In this document: piece by piece, positions 1 to 6,131 of the stretch
Layout of the letters: each line of letters begins with the position of its first letter
Position numbering within the stretch: position 1 is the stretch's first letter
NCBI GenBank assembly: GCA_011523195.1
Contig: WTHH01000332.1
Location: 1-13,887 of the forward strand
DNA: 13,887 nucleotides
Direction of reading: 5' to 3'
Source of the DNA: Verrucomicrobiales bacterium
Lineage (GTDB): Bacteria; Verrucomicrobiota; Verrucomicrobiia; Limisphaerales; UBA1096
The notes under the pieces: model-generated
Database searches by the model: none
What the model was told of the DNA's origin: nothing
Seen by the model: only the letters and a program-made list of their open reading frames with translations
Position numbers and translations under genes: made by a program

Positions 1-474
1 CGGCAGCGCATACCGGACTTTTGGATCACGAACATTGTCGTGCAGCGAAGCCACCGACCAGGACTCGGGATCCTTCGACGGCTTGCCGCCGCCGTGAAGA
101 ATTTTGCCGATGCTGCGCGTGTGGTAACCGTTATTTTTAAAATGCTGCGGCAGGGTGACGGCGTTTGGCTTGCCCTGCCTGAAGTGGGTTCCGAGGTCCC
201 AGACTTGAATCGTGTCCGGGCGCAGGCCGGTCAGCATCGAGTGACGCGATGGACAGCAGACCGCCTGCTGACAGTGCGCCTGATTAAAAACCATTCCCCG
301 CTTGGCCAAGCGATCGATATTCGGGGTGACCGCCGTTTCGTCGCCGAAACAGCCCAGCGCCGGACGGAGGTCGTCGATAGCAATCATCAGCACGTTTGGC
401 TTCGCTTGGCCAAGCGCACCGGCCAACGCTGCAATCCAAAACACCAGTATCGATAAAACCGGAAACCTCGTCAT
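1..474 (-). CDS. Iduronate-2-sulfatase-like sulfatase (N-terminal part, cut by window edge)
   Basis: This is a secreted or periplasmic sulfatase of the alkaline-phosphatase superfamily; 158 N-terminal residues are visible and the C-terminus lies beyond base 1. The start is the ATG at 474-472, four bases after the stop of the upstream sulfatase. Residues 1-24 form a signal peptide (MTRFPVLSILVFWIAALAGA, then LGQA). The mature part begins KPNVLMIAIDDLRP, with metal-binding Asp34 and Asp35. The sulfatase signature CCPSR at 73-77 makes Cys73 the expected formylglycine residue. The following LTGLRPDTIQVWDLGTHFR resembles the iduronate-2-sulfatase branch, which removes 2-O-sulfate from uronic acids; the true substrate here is unknown. 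It is the last visible gene of a four-gene minus-strand operon. A CGCTTGGCCAAGCG palindrome is embedded in the signal-peptide codons, and a second TTGGCCAA encodes LAKR at 56-59. The family call is firm; the subfamily is inferred. Confidence 0.9.
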   Translation of the reverse strand, partial: MTRFPVLSILVFWIAALAGALGQAKPNVLMIAIDDLRPALGCFGDETAVTPNIDRLAKRGMVFNQAHCQQAVCCPSRHSMLTGLRPDTIQVWDLGTHFRQGKPNAVTLPQHFKNNGYHTRSIGKILHGGGKPSKDPESWSVASLHDNVRDPKVRYALP

Positions 475-478
475 CACG

Positions 479-1948
479 TCATTCGAAAAAGTAGTTCCAG
501 TAATTGAGATTGAGGTGTTTTTTGTCCGGCTTGCCGTTTCGGACGCTGGCGGTGATCTCGGCCTGAAGACGGGTGATATTTTTGGGATTCAAAAACGGGT
601 CGTTCGTCGCCTTCCGCCACTCGGCCAGTTGATTCTTCAGCAACACGAACCGATCGCGGAACGACTCATCGCCGGCAAGATTTCGAAACTCGTACGGGTC
701 GTTCTTCAAATCGTACAATTCAAATTCCGGAGGGCGGCGCATCAGGCTGTAGGCGGGCGCGATCGTTTCGCTTTTTTCCACCACATCCTGCAAACCGGCA
801 AAGAACCGGTTCATGGTGAAACCGTACCCGGGATTCACCGTGTCCGGCTGGAGATTTTGAATGAGCTTGAACCGCTCCCCTCGAATGGTGCGCTGGGGAT
901 AAAAATTATGCGCCGAGTGCAGGTGAAACTCAGTGAACAAATACTTCCGCCACTCCTTCGTTTCCCCCCCCAGCAACGGAATCAGTGACTTGCCAGCCAG
1001 ACCGCTTGGGAGCGGTGCGTCGGCGGCATTCAGGATCGTCGGCATCAAATCCAGCGTGGTAACCAGTTCGTTTCGTACTGAATCAGCAAACCCGGCGCGA
1101 CCGTTCCATTGCATGATGAGCGGAACCCGAACACCGCCCTCGTACGAAGTGCGTTTGCCGCGGAGCAGATCCGCGCCGTGATCGCCCATGTAAATGATCA
1201 GCGTGTCCTTGCGTTTGCCGGAGCGATCGAGCGCCTTCAGCAAGTCGCCGATCAACGAATCCAGTCGGCTCATGCAGTTATAGTAGTCCGCCGTCTGCTG
1301 CCGTAACTCCGGTGTATCGATCCCAAAATACGGCAACGGTTTAACATCCTTTGCGTTTAACGGCTTTTTCGGCAGACCCTTCACCTGCCGGAGGAACGGC
1401 CGATGTGGATCAGGATAATTTACGCTCAGAAAAAACGGCTCGTCATCCTGCCCCATGAATTCAGCAGCGCGCTTGGCATAATCGCCCAGTTTTTTGCGGG
1501 AGAAATTCGAGCTGGGGATCTGTTTGTAGTCGAACGGAAAAGCGGATGCCGGATTGATGTGCAGCTTGCCGATGATCCCGGTTCGGTAGCCTGCCTGTTT
1601 CAGGCTCCGGATCAGGTTCGGGGTGTTCTCCCTGTAGAGCCGAAATTTCCATGTGGCTAGACCAATTTGGCCGTTTTGGTGCGGGTAAAGCCCGGTTAGC
1701 AACGCCGCCCGGGACTGGCTGCAACCGGCCTGCGGCACGTACGCCCGCTCGAACCGAACGCCCTTTTTGGCAAACCGATCCAGCACCGGAGTCTGCACGT
1801 AAGGATCGCCGTAGCAACCCAGCTCCGGCCCGTTGTCTTCGGACACGATGAGCAGAATGTTCGGCCGATCTGCCGCCTGGCCAAGCGCTTGGCCAAGCGC
1901 AACGAACAGCAGCAGGCAAACAAATCCCCGGTGGTGGTTAAGGCGCAC
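479..1948 (-). CDS. Secreted sulfatase, N-sulfoglucosamine sulfohydrolase (SGSH)-like
   Basis: A 489-residue type I sulfatase. The start is GTG at 1948-1946, sharing one base with the TAG stop of the upstream gene (TAGTG) and preceded by AAGGAG 11 bases away, so it is probably translationally coupled. Residues 1-26 are a signal peptide ending ALGQALGQAA, encoded by a doubled palindrome. The metal site includes Asp38 and Asn39 (VSEDNG) and Asp256/His257 (GDHG); GKLH at 127-130 and His182 (YPDPHRPF) are further active-site candidates. The nucleophile region is GCSQSRAALLTGLYPHQNG with Cys76. The core is CSQSR: Gln78 replaces the Pro or Ala of the formylglycine consensus CxPxR/CxAxR. The surrounding LLTGLYPHQNGQIGL resembles heparan N-sulfatase (SGSH). 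It would act outside the cytoplasm on sulfated glycans. The exact substrate is not readable from sequence. Confidence 0.92.
   Translation of the reverse strand: MRLNHHRGFVCLLLFVALGQALGQAADRPNILLIVSEDNGPELGCYGDPYVQTPVLDRFAKKGVRFERAYVPQAGCSQSRAALLTGLYPHQNGQIGLATWKFRLYRENTPNLIRSLKQAGYRTGIIGKLHINPASAFPFDYKQIPSSNFSRKKLGDYAKRAAEFMGQDDEPFFLSVNYPDPHRPFLRQVKGLPKKPLNAKDVKPLPYFGIDTPELRQQTADYYNCMSRLDSLIGDLLKALDRSGKRKDTLIIYMGDHGADLLRGKRTSYEGGVRVPLIMQWNGRAGFADSVRNELVTTLDLMPTILNAADAPLPSGLAGKSLIPLLGGETKEWRKYLFTEFHLHSAHNFYPQRTIRGERFKLIQNLQPDTVNPGYGFTMNRFFAGLQDVVEKSETIAPAYSLMRRPPEFELYDLKNDPYEFRNLAGDESFRDRFVLLKNQLAEWRKATNDPFLNPKNITRLQAEITASVRNGKPDKKHLNLNYWNYFFE
1875..1900. repeat. Doubled iterated palindrome inside the sulfatase signal-peptide codons
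   Basis: On the minus strand this reads as GCGCTTGGCCAAGCG joined to CTTGGCCAGGC and encodes the repeated LGQALGQA of the SGSH-like sulfatase signal peptide. The equivalent single copy at 403-416 encodes LGQA in the neighbouring iduronate-sulfatase-like gene. Confidence 0.8.
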
Positions 1949-3108
1949 TATTTCAAAAACTCCTTCCGCTTGGCCAAGGCGTCCAACTCGCTGAGTTTCA
2001 GTCGCACGCTGACGATGTAGGGGGCCTCGCCCTTAGTCCAGTGCCCGTAGGTGGTGGTGACCAGCGTGTCGTCCGGCAGAATCTCCACCGGAGGATAGGC
2101 GCAGTCGGCACCCTTCGTGTTGTCCATCAACCGCACTCGATATTGGCCCTCTCTCCCCTTGGCGATATCCTCGTAGGTGCCCACCCACGCGACCCAGTCG
2201 CCAAAGGTCGGTGTATCGTGGGTGCGATCGCGAAAGGAGATGAACAGCCGACCGTCCTTCGTGTAGCGGCCGGTGTGGCGGTCGCCGGTCAAAGAAGCCG
2301 GCAGCTCCCTTGGCTTGGTCCACGTTTTGCCTTCGTCATTTGAAAAAATGACGTACGAGTTTCGGCGGCGGGAATTTTCACGGAGCAACACACAAAGCTG
2401 CCGGCCATCCGGGGACCGGATGATGCCCGGCTCGCACAGGTGCACGTCGCTGCGCGCAAGGATTGCCTCCGGTTGCGCCCACGTCAGGCCGCCGTCTCTG
2501 GAGAATGTTTTGAACAGGGTAAACACAACCGGTTTTTCCTGTTTTGCTTTGCTTGTAAAAAAACGGCCGTCGTCGTGGAACATGGCCATGTAGTGGCCCT
2601 TGCCGGTCTTCACCGGCTCGAGGCATCCCATGACAACGATGCCTCCCCAGTCGCCGGCCTTTTTCAATTCACTCCAGCTTTGGCCGTCGTTCTCGCTTAC
2701 CGCCAGTCGCGCCGGGTAGAGGCCGGACCACATGATGAGGCGTTTCGTTCCGTTCGCATCGATCACCCGGTGAATCGTCGGCACCTCCCTGCTGGTTTCC
2801 CAGCTCTTCGGCGTGGGCAGGCGCTTGCTCCAGGTCACCCCGCCGTCCGGGCTGCGCTTGTAAACGATGCCACCCCGACCGTGGCCCTTGGGATAGACGA
2901 TCAGCATCGTCTTGTTGTCCTCCAGCAACACCGTGGTTGGGTGGCCGAGGTACTGGCCCTTCTCACGGTCAATGACGACCTGGCGCTTGGTTTGCTTTGA
3001 CAGGTCGATCGTCGGGATCGTGTAGCCCTTTGGTTGCCGTTTTTCCTCCGCTAGGGCGATTTGCCCGAACAAACAGAGGCTCGTGAAAATGAGGATCCAG
3101 TTTTTCAT
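1948..3108 (-). CDS. Sialidase-fold BNR/Asp-box protein, secreted
   Basis: A 386-residue protein with a clear signal peptide (residues 1-20, ending FGQIALA before EEKR). It has four Asp boxes of the S-x-D-x-G-x-T-W type: SPDGGVTW 86-93, SENDGQSW 138-145, SRDGGLTW 203-210 and SNDEGKTW 256-263. These mark the six-bladed beta-propeller of sialidases. Several PVC proteins of this type are annotated as exo-alpha-sialidase, but similar folds cleave or bind other acidic sugars, so the activity is open. Arg/Glu-rich stretches such as LCEPGIIRSPDGR (224-236) and ISFRDRTHDTP (290-300) could hold catalytic residues. It lies 3 bases downstream of the PhyH-like gene and overlaps the next sulfatase by one base, so the four genes are probably one transcript. 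The C-terminal ALAKRKEFLK is partly encoded by a TTGGCCAA palindrome (1970-1977). Confidence 0.88.
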   Translation of the reverse strand: MKNWILIFTSLCLFGQIALAEEKRQPKGYTIPTIDLSKQTKRQVVIDREKGQYLGHPTTVLLEDNKTMLIVYPKGHGRGGIVYKRSPDGGVTWSKRLPTPKSWETSREVPTIHRVIDANGTKRLIMWSGLYPARLAVSENDGQSWSELKKAGDWGGIVVMGCLEPVKTGKGHYMAMFHDDGRFFTSKAKQEKPVVFTLFKTFSRDGGLTWAQPEAILARSDVHLCEPGIIRSPDGRQLCVLLRENSRRRNSYVIFSNDEGKTWTKPRELPASLTGDRHTGRYTKDGRLFISFRDRTHDTPTFGDWVAWVGTYEDIAKGREGQYRVRLMDNTKGADCAYPPVEILPDDTLVTTTYGHWTKGEAPYIVSVRLKLSELDALAKRKEFLK

Positions 3109-3111
3109 CGG

Positions 3112-3867
3112 TTAAATTTTGCCAGACGCAGCCAACTCGGAATCGAGTTTCTGTTGATAAGCTTTATGCGATGCTGCGTCCTCTCTCGCGCTCACGCCGT
3201 AGAAAATAAACCCAAGCGCACGGCGGCTTCGGGTCGGGCTGTTATTTGCCCCTGCCCGATGAATGGTCATCGCCTGATGCGCGAGAAGATCTCCGGGCTG
3301 CGCACGGCAAATGACTTCGTTGGCCTCGTCCTGCTCGTTCCCAAAATCCGAGATACTCTGTGAGAACCCGAGCGTCTGCGTTCGGTTGTGCGGTCGCAGC
3401 CCTTCCCGATGCGAGCCGCGCACATAACGGACGCAGCCGTTTTCCTCGTCGACCTCGTCCAGCGCCAGCCACATGGTCAACGCGCGGCACGGCTCGAGCA
3501 TGAAGTAGTAGCCGTCCTGATGCGGCGGCGTAGCCTGCCCCACCTGCGGCGGCTTGTTGAAGCACTGGAGATTTTTCGTGACAACCTCCTCGCCGAGCAA
3601 CTGTGCCGCCAGACGCCGCGGGTTGTCATCCATCAACACATCTAAGCAGTCGTCGTGCTGCTGCATGCGCTGGATTTGCTTCAACGACGATGCGTCGCCT
3701 ATTTCCTCATAATAAACTTCCGTCGACTCAAGTTCAGGAATGCATTCCCGCTTGAATCGATCCAACTCAGCCTCGATCGATGCTAGCTCCCCCGAATCAT
3801 AAAACGCCGAAACTGCCACGAAGCCATCGCGCTGAAATAACTCAATGGTTTCCGGTTTTACGTCCAT
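3112..3867 (-). CDS. Phytanoyl-CoA dioxygenase (PhyH) family Fe(II)/2-oxoglutarate oxygenase
   Basis: A 251-residue non-haem iron oxygenase with no signal peptide, so probably cytoplasmic. The iron ligands are the HQD motif at 116-118 (PPHQDGYYF) and the distal His203 in AMTIHRAGANNSP; Arg213 or Arg215 (TRSRRAL) is the likely 2-oxoglutarate anchor. The N-terminus ETIELFQRDGFVAVS is typical of the family. An in-frame ATG exists at 3954, but that extension (MYGDRWIAFF...) would cover a terminator hairpin at 3925-3948 and has no family-like sequence, so I chose the ATG at 3867, just before DVKPETIEL. No good Shine-Dalgarno is seen. It is the first gene of the operon with the Asp-box protein and two sulfatases. 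PhyH-like genes are common in sulfatase-rich PVC genomes, but their substrates are mostly unknown. Confidence 0.9.
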   Translation of the reverse strand: MDVKPETIELFQRDGFVAVSAFYDSGELASIEAELDRFKRECIPELESTEVYYEEIGDASSLKQIQRMQQHDDCLDVLMDDNPRRLAAQLLGEEVVTKNLQCFNKPPQVGQATPPHQDGYYFMLEPCRALTMWLALDEVDEENGCVRYVRGSHREGLRPHNRTQTLGFSQSISDFGNEQDEANEVICRAQPGDLLAHQAMTIHRAGANNSPTRSRRALGFIFYGVSAREDAASHKAYQQKLDSELAASGKI

Positions 3868-3883
3868 ACTCGAGTGATTTGAC

Positions 3884-3908
3884 AGGCCGGGGAGCATCGC
3901 TCCGGCCT
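3884..3908 (-). other. GC-rich hairpin in the PhyH leader
   Basis: AGGCCGG...AGC pairs with GCT...CCGGCCT around a short loop, with a two-base bulge, about 17 bases before the chosen PhyH start. No U-run follows it, so it is not an intrinsic terminator. It could affect mRNA stability or ribosome access; this is inferred only. Confidence 0.4.
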
Positions 3909-3924
3909 CACGAAAACCAAAGAC

Positions 3925-3948
3925 AAAAAAGGCGATCCAACGGTCGCC
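3925..3948 (-). terminator. Intrinsic terminator after the small conserved gene
   Basis: On the minus strand GGCGA (3948-3944) pairs with TCGCC (3935-3931), with a possible inner CC/GG pairing, followed at once by TTTTTT (3930-3925). It lies 15 bases after the stop codon at 3964 and before the PhyH start. It separates the small gene from the sulfatase operon and argues against the longer PhyH reading frame. Confidence 0.65.
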
Positions 3949-3963
3949 ATACAAATTGAACTG

Positions 3964-4200
3964 TTAGTTGTTTGAGGGCGGCGGCTGTTCCTTCAGCCCG
4001 ACCGATTGTGCGATGTCCCGAAACTCCTCCTGCTCGACGGTATTGAGGCACTTGCCGCGTTCGTTGAGTTTCTCGTTGATCTTCACAACCTTCTCGGTCA
4101 TCTCCTCGTGCGTGTCCTTGGTGCCGCCGGCCAGCACAAAGTTTTCCCCCTGCGTAACACGCTTGTGGCCATCGGAGTCGAGACCAACTCCGAGCATCAT
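3964..4200 (-). CDS. Small conserved hypothetical protein
   Basis: A 78-residue protein if translation starts at the ATG at 4200 (a second ATG follows directly). The sequence begins MMLGVGLDSDGHKRVTQGEN and continues FVLAGGTKDTHEEMTEKVV. The pattern of an LG-GLD start, H-x-R-x-T-x-G-NF, GG-x-x-x-THE-M and a final EEFRDIA is one I recall from small uncharacterised proteins in Verrucomicrobiota and Planctomycetota; I know no assigned function. The middle and C-terminal part (THEEMTEKVVKINEKLNERG) is predicted helical and charged; there is no signal peptide or membrane segment. An upstream in-frame extension to 4314 runs through palindrome repeats and looks non-coding. It is transcribed divergently from nadE and has its own promoter-like boxes and terminator. 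Confidence 0.75.
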   Translation of the reverse strand: MMLGVGLDSDGHKRVTQGENFVLAGGTKDTHEEMTEKVVKINEKLNERGKCLNTVEQEEFRDIAQSVGLKEQPPPSNN

Positions 4201-4238
4201 GGCTTTTTTGTCACCGTTTCCCCTTTGCACGTGCCGAG

Positions 4239-4266
4239 AGATTAAAGAAATTGGCCAAGTGGTCAA
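4239..4266 (-). promoter_or_regulatory. Possible sigma70-type promoter of the small conserved gene
   Basis: On the minus strand TTGACC (4266-4261) and TAATCT (4244-4239) are 16 bases apart, which would put the transcription start near 4231, about 30 bases before the ATG at 4200. The -35 box is good and the -10 box weak. A TTGGCCAA palindrome (4251-4258) sits exactly in the spacer, so binding there could affect the promoter. Confidence 0.35.
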
Positions 4267-4286
4267 GGTGCAAACCAAGCGCTTGG
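4251..4286. repeat. Palindrome cluster in the divergent intergenic region
   Basis: TTGGCCAA at 4251-4258 is followed by CCAAGCGCTTGG at 4275-4286, a perfect 12-base palindrome. A further copy, CTTGGCCAG, lies at 4332-4340 directly before the nadE start. All belong to the iterated palindrome family of this window and sit between two divergent genes. Confidence 0.8.
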
Positions 4287-4347
4287 CCGGGCGGACGATT
4301 CGGACTTTCGCCACGGCACGTTCGCCGATATCTTGGCCAGGCGGCAG

Positions 4348-5979
4348 ATGAAGATTGCCATCGCACAGATCAATACCACCGTCGGCGATTTCAAGGGGAA
4401 CTCGGAAAAGATCGTCGAGGCATGGCAGCGTGCCGACGAGGCAGGCGCGGGGTTGGTGGTGTTTCCCGAGCTGGCGCTGTGCGGTTATCCGCCGCGCGAC
4501 CTGCTGTTCAAGCCGGCGTTTTTGGAGGCCAACCAGACTGCACTAAAGCGCTTGACCCAGCGCGGCGGCAACTCTGTGGCCGTGGTCGGGTTTGCCTCAC
4601 GAAACGACTCTGGCTCCGGACGTCCCGCCCGCAACTCCGCCGCAGTCATCGAAGACGGCAACGTGGTTGCCGTCCGCCACAAGTCACTGATGCCCACGTA
4701 CGATGTGTTCGACGAGGACCGCTACTTTGAGCCGGCCGAAAGCATCGAGCCGGTGGAGATTCACGGCAAAAAAATCGGCATCACCATCTGCGAGGACATT
4801 TGGAACGACGACGTGTTCATCCATGACCGCCGATACGACCGGCGTCCAGCGGATGAATTGGCCGCAGCCGGTGCGGAACTTTTCCTAAACCTGTCCGCCT
4901 CCCCCTGGTCGCTTGGCAAGGAACACAGCCGTCACATTCTTTTGTCGCAGTTGTCGACCAAGCACAGCATGCCGGTCGTGTACTGCAACCTCGTGGGCGG
5001 CAACGACGAATTGGTTTTCGATGGCGGCAGACAATACTACAACGGCCACGGCGAGCTGGGGGCAAACGCCGCGATGTTCGACGAGGACCTAATGGTCGTG
5101 GACACCGACACAATCGAGCCTAAGCTCAGCAACACCGAGCCGGATGATGAAAAAATTTATCATGCGCTCTCGCTTGGCGTGCGTGACTACCTGCACAAGT
5201 GCGGCTTCAAGTCGGCGGTGATCGGCCTGAGCGGCGGCATCGACTCCGCCGTCACTGCAGCCATCGCGGTCGAGGCGCTGGGCGCGGAAAACGTCCGTGG
5301 TATGGCCATGCCATCGCAGTACTCATCGCAGGGCAGCCTCGACGACGCCGAGGCTTTGGCCAAGGCGTTGGGAATCCAGTACGACGTAGTGCCGATCGAA
5401 CCGGTGTTCGAGCAACTTAAAACACAGTTGACCGACATCTTCGCCGGCTGCGACGAGGATACCGCGGAGGAAAACATGCAGGCGCGGATTCGCGGCAACA
5501 TCCTCATGTCGATGTCCAACAAGTTCGGTTCGCTGCTGCTGACCACCGGCAACAAAAGCGAGCTGGCGGTCGGCTACTGCACGTTGTATGGCGATATGTG
5601 CGGCGGACTAGCTGTGATCAGCGACCTGCCCAAATTGCGCGTTTACAGCCTGGCCAAGTGGATCAACCGCGACCGGGAAATCATCCCGGACTCGACCATC
5701 ACCAAGCCGCCGTCAGCGGAGTTGCGACCCGATCAGGTCGATCAGGATTCCCTACCGGAATACAACGTGCTCGATGCCATCCTTGAGGCGTACGTTGTCG
5801 ACGGACAGGATGCGGAGTCCATTATCGCCTCCGGCCACGACGCCGATACCGTCCAGCGCATCATCCGGTTGATCAACATCAACGAATACAAGCGCCGACA
5901 GGCAGCCCCCGGCATCAAGGTCACCAGCAAGGCCTTTGGCGTGGGCCGCAGAATCCCCGTTGCCAAGCGCTTCATGTAG
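4348..5979 (+). CDS. nadE: Glutamine-dependent NAD+ synthetase
   Basis: Catalyses the last step of NAD+ synthesis in the cytoplasm: deamido-NAD+ + ATP + glutamine to NAD+. The 543 residues match the two-domain form. The N-terminal nitrilase-like glutaminase domain (about 1-260) has the triad Glu41 (FPELALCGYPPRD), Lys112 (RHKSLMP) and Cys148 (ITICEDIWND). The C-terminal synthetase domain (about 265-543) has the ATP-binding P-loop SGGIDS at 295-300, and the later TTGNKSELAVGYCTLYGDM and KPPSAELRPDQ motifs typical of NadE. The ATG at 4348 fits the family start MKIAIAQIN; a TTG at 4333 is in frame but adds MARRQ, which is not family-like and falls in a palindrome copy. That copy supplies AGG six bases before the ATG, a possible weak Shine-Dalgarno. 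It is followed 9 bases later by a doubled palindrome. Confidence 0.97.
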   Translation: MKIAIAQINTTVGDFKGNSEKIVEAWQRADEAGAGLVVFPELALCGYPPRDLLFKPAFLEANQTALKRLTQRGGNSVAVVGFASRNDSGSGRPARNSAAVIEDGNVVAVRHKSLMPTYDVFDEDRYFEPAESIEPVEIHGKKIGITICEDIWNDDVFIHDRRYDRRPADELAAAGAELFLNLSASPWSLGKEHSRHILLSQLSTKHSMPVVYCNLVGGNDELVFDGGRQYYNGHGELGANAAMFDEDLMVVDTDTIEPKLSNTEPDDEKIYHALSLGVRDYLHKCGFKSAVIGLSGGIDSAVTAAIAVEALGAENVRGMAMPSQYSSQGSLDDAEALAKALGIQYDVVPIEPVFEQLKTQLTDIFAGCDEDTAEENMQARIRGNILMSMSNKFGSLLLTTGNKSELAVGYCTLYGDMCGGLAVISDLPKLRVYSLAKWINRDREIIPDSTITKPPSAELRPDQVDQDSLPEYNVLDAILEAYVVDGQDAESIIASGHDADTVQRIIRLININEYKRRQAAPGIKVTSKAFGVGRRIPVAKRFM

Positions 5980-5986
5980 TCTCGCC

Positions 5987-6008
5987 GCTTGGCCAAGCGC
6001 TTGGCCAA
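5987..6008. repeat. Doubled iterated palindrome after nadE
   Basis: The 20 bases at 5989-6008, TTGGCCAAGCGCTTGGCCAA, are a perfect palindrome, eight bases after the nadE stop. As RNA it can fold as an 8-bp stem with a GCGC loop. No T-run follows, so it is REP-like rather than a standard terminator. Confidence 0.85.
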
Positions 6009-6131
6009 ATCGTTCAATCCTCACAGCGAACAGGTTCTTCTTGTTTTTGCTGGATCCGTAGGCACTCTCGCGCGTCCCTTGCAGCGAATTATACCCGATT
6101 CGGATTCCTCCGCATGGGCAGCCAATCCTGA

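Noticed and set aside
302..988. Plus-strand reading frame of 228 codons across the two sulfatase genes
   Set aside because: It spans the junction of two firmly identified minus-strand sulfatases and its translation has no coherent domain.
3868..3954. Longer PhyH N-terminus from the ATG at 3954
   Set aside because: The extension covers the terminator of the preceding gene and shows no family similarity.
4333..4347. TTG start for NadE, five codons upstream
   Set aside because: It falls inside a palindrome copy and adds MARRQ; the ATG at 4348 gives the normal family N-terminus.
5989..6008. Classical terminator after nadE
   Set aside because: The palindrome folds, but no T-run follows it on either strand.
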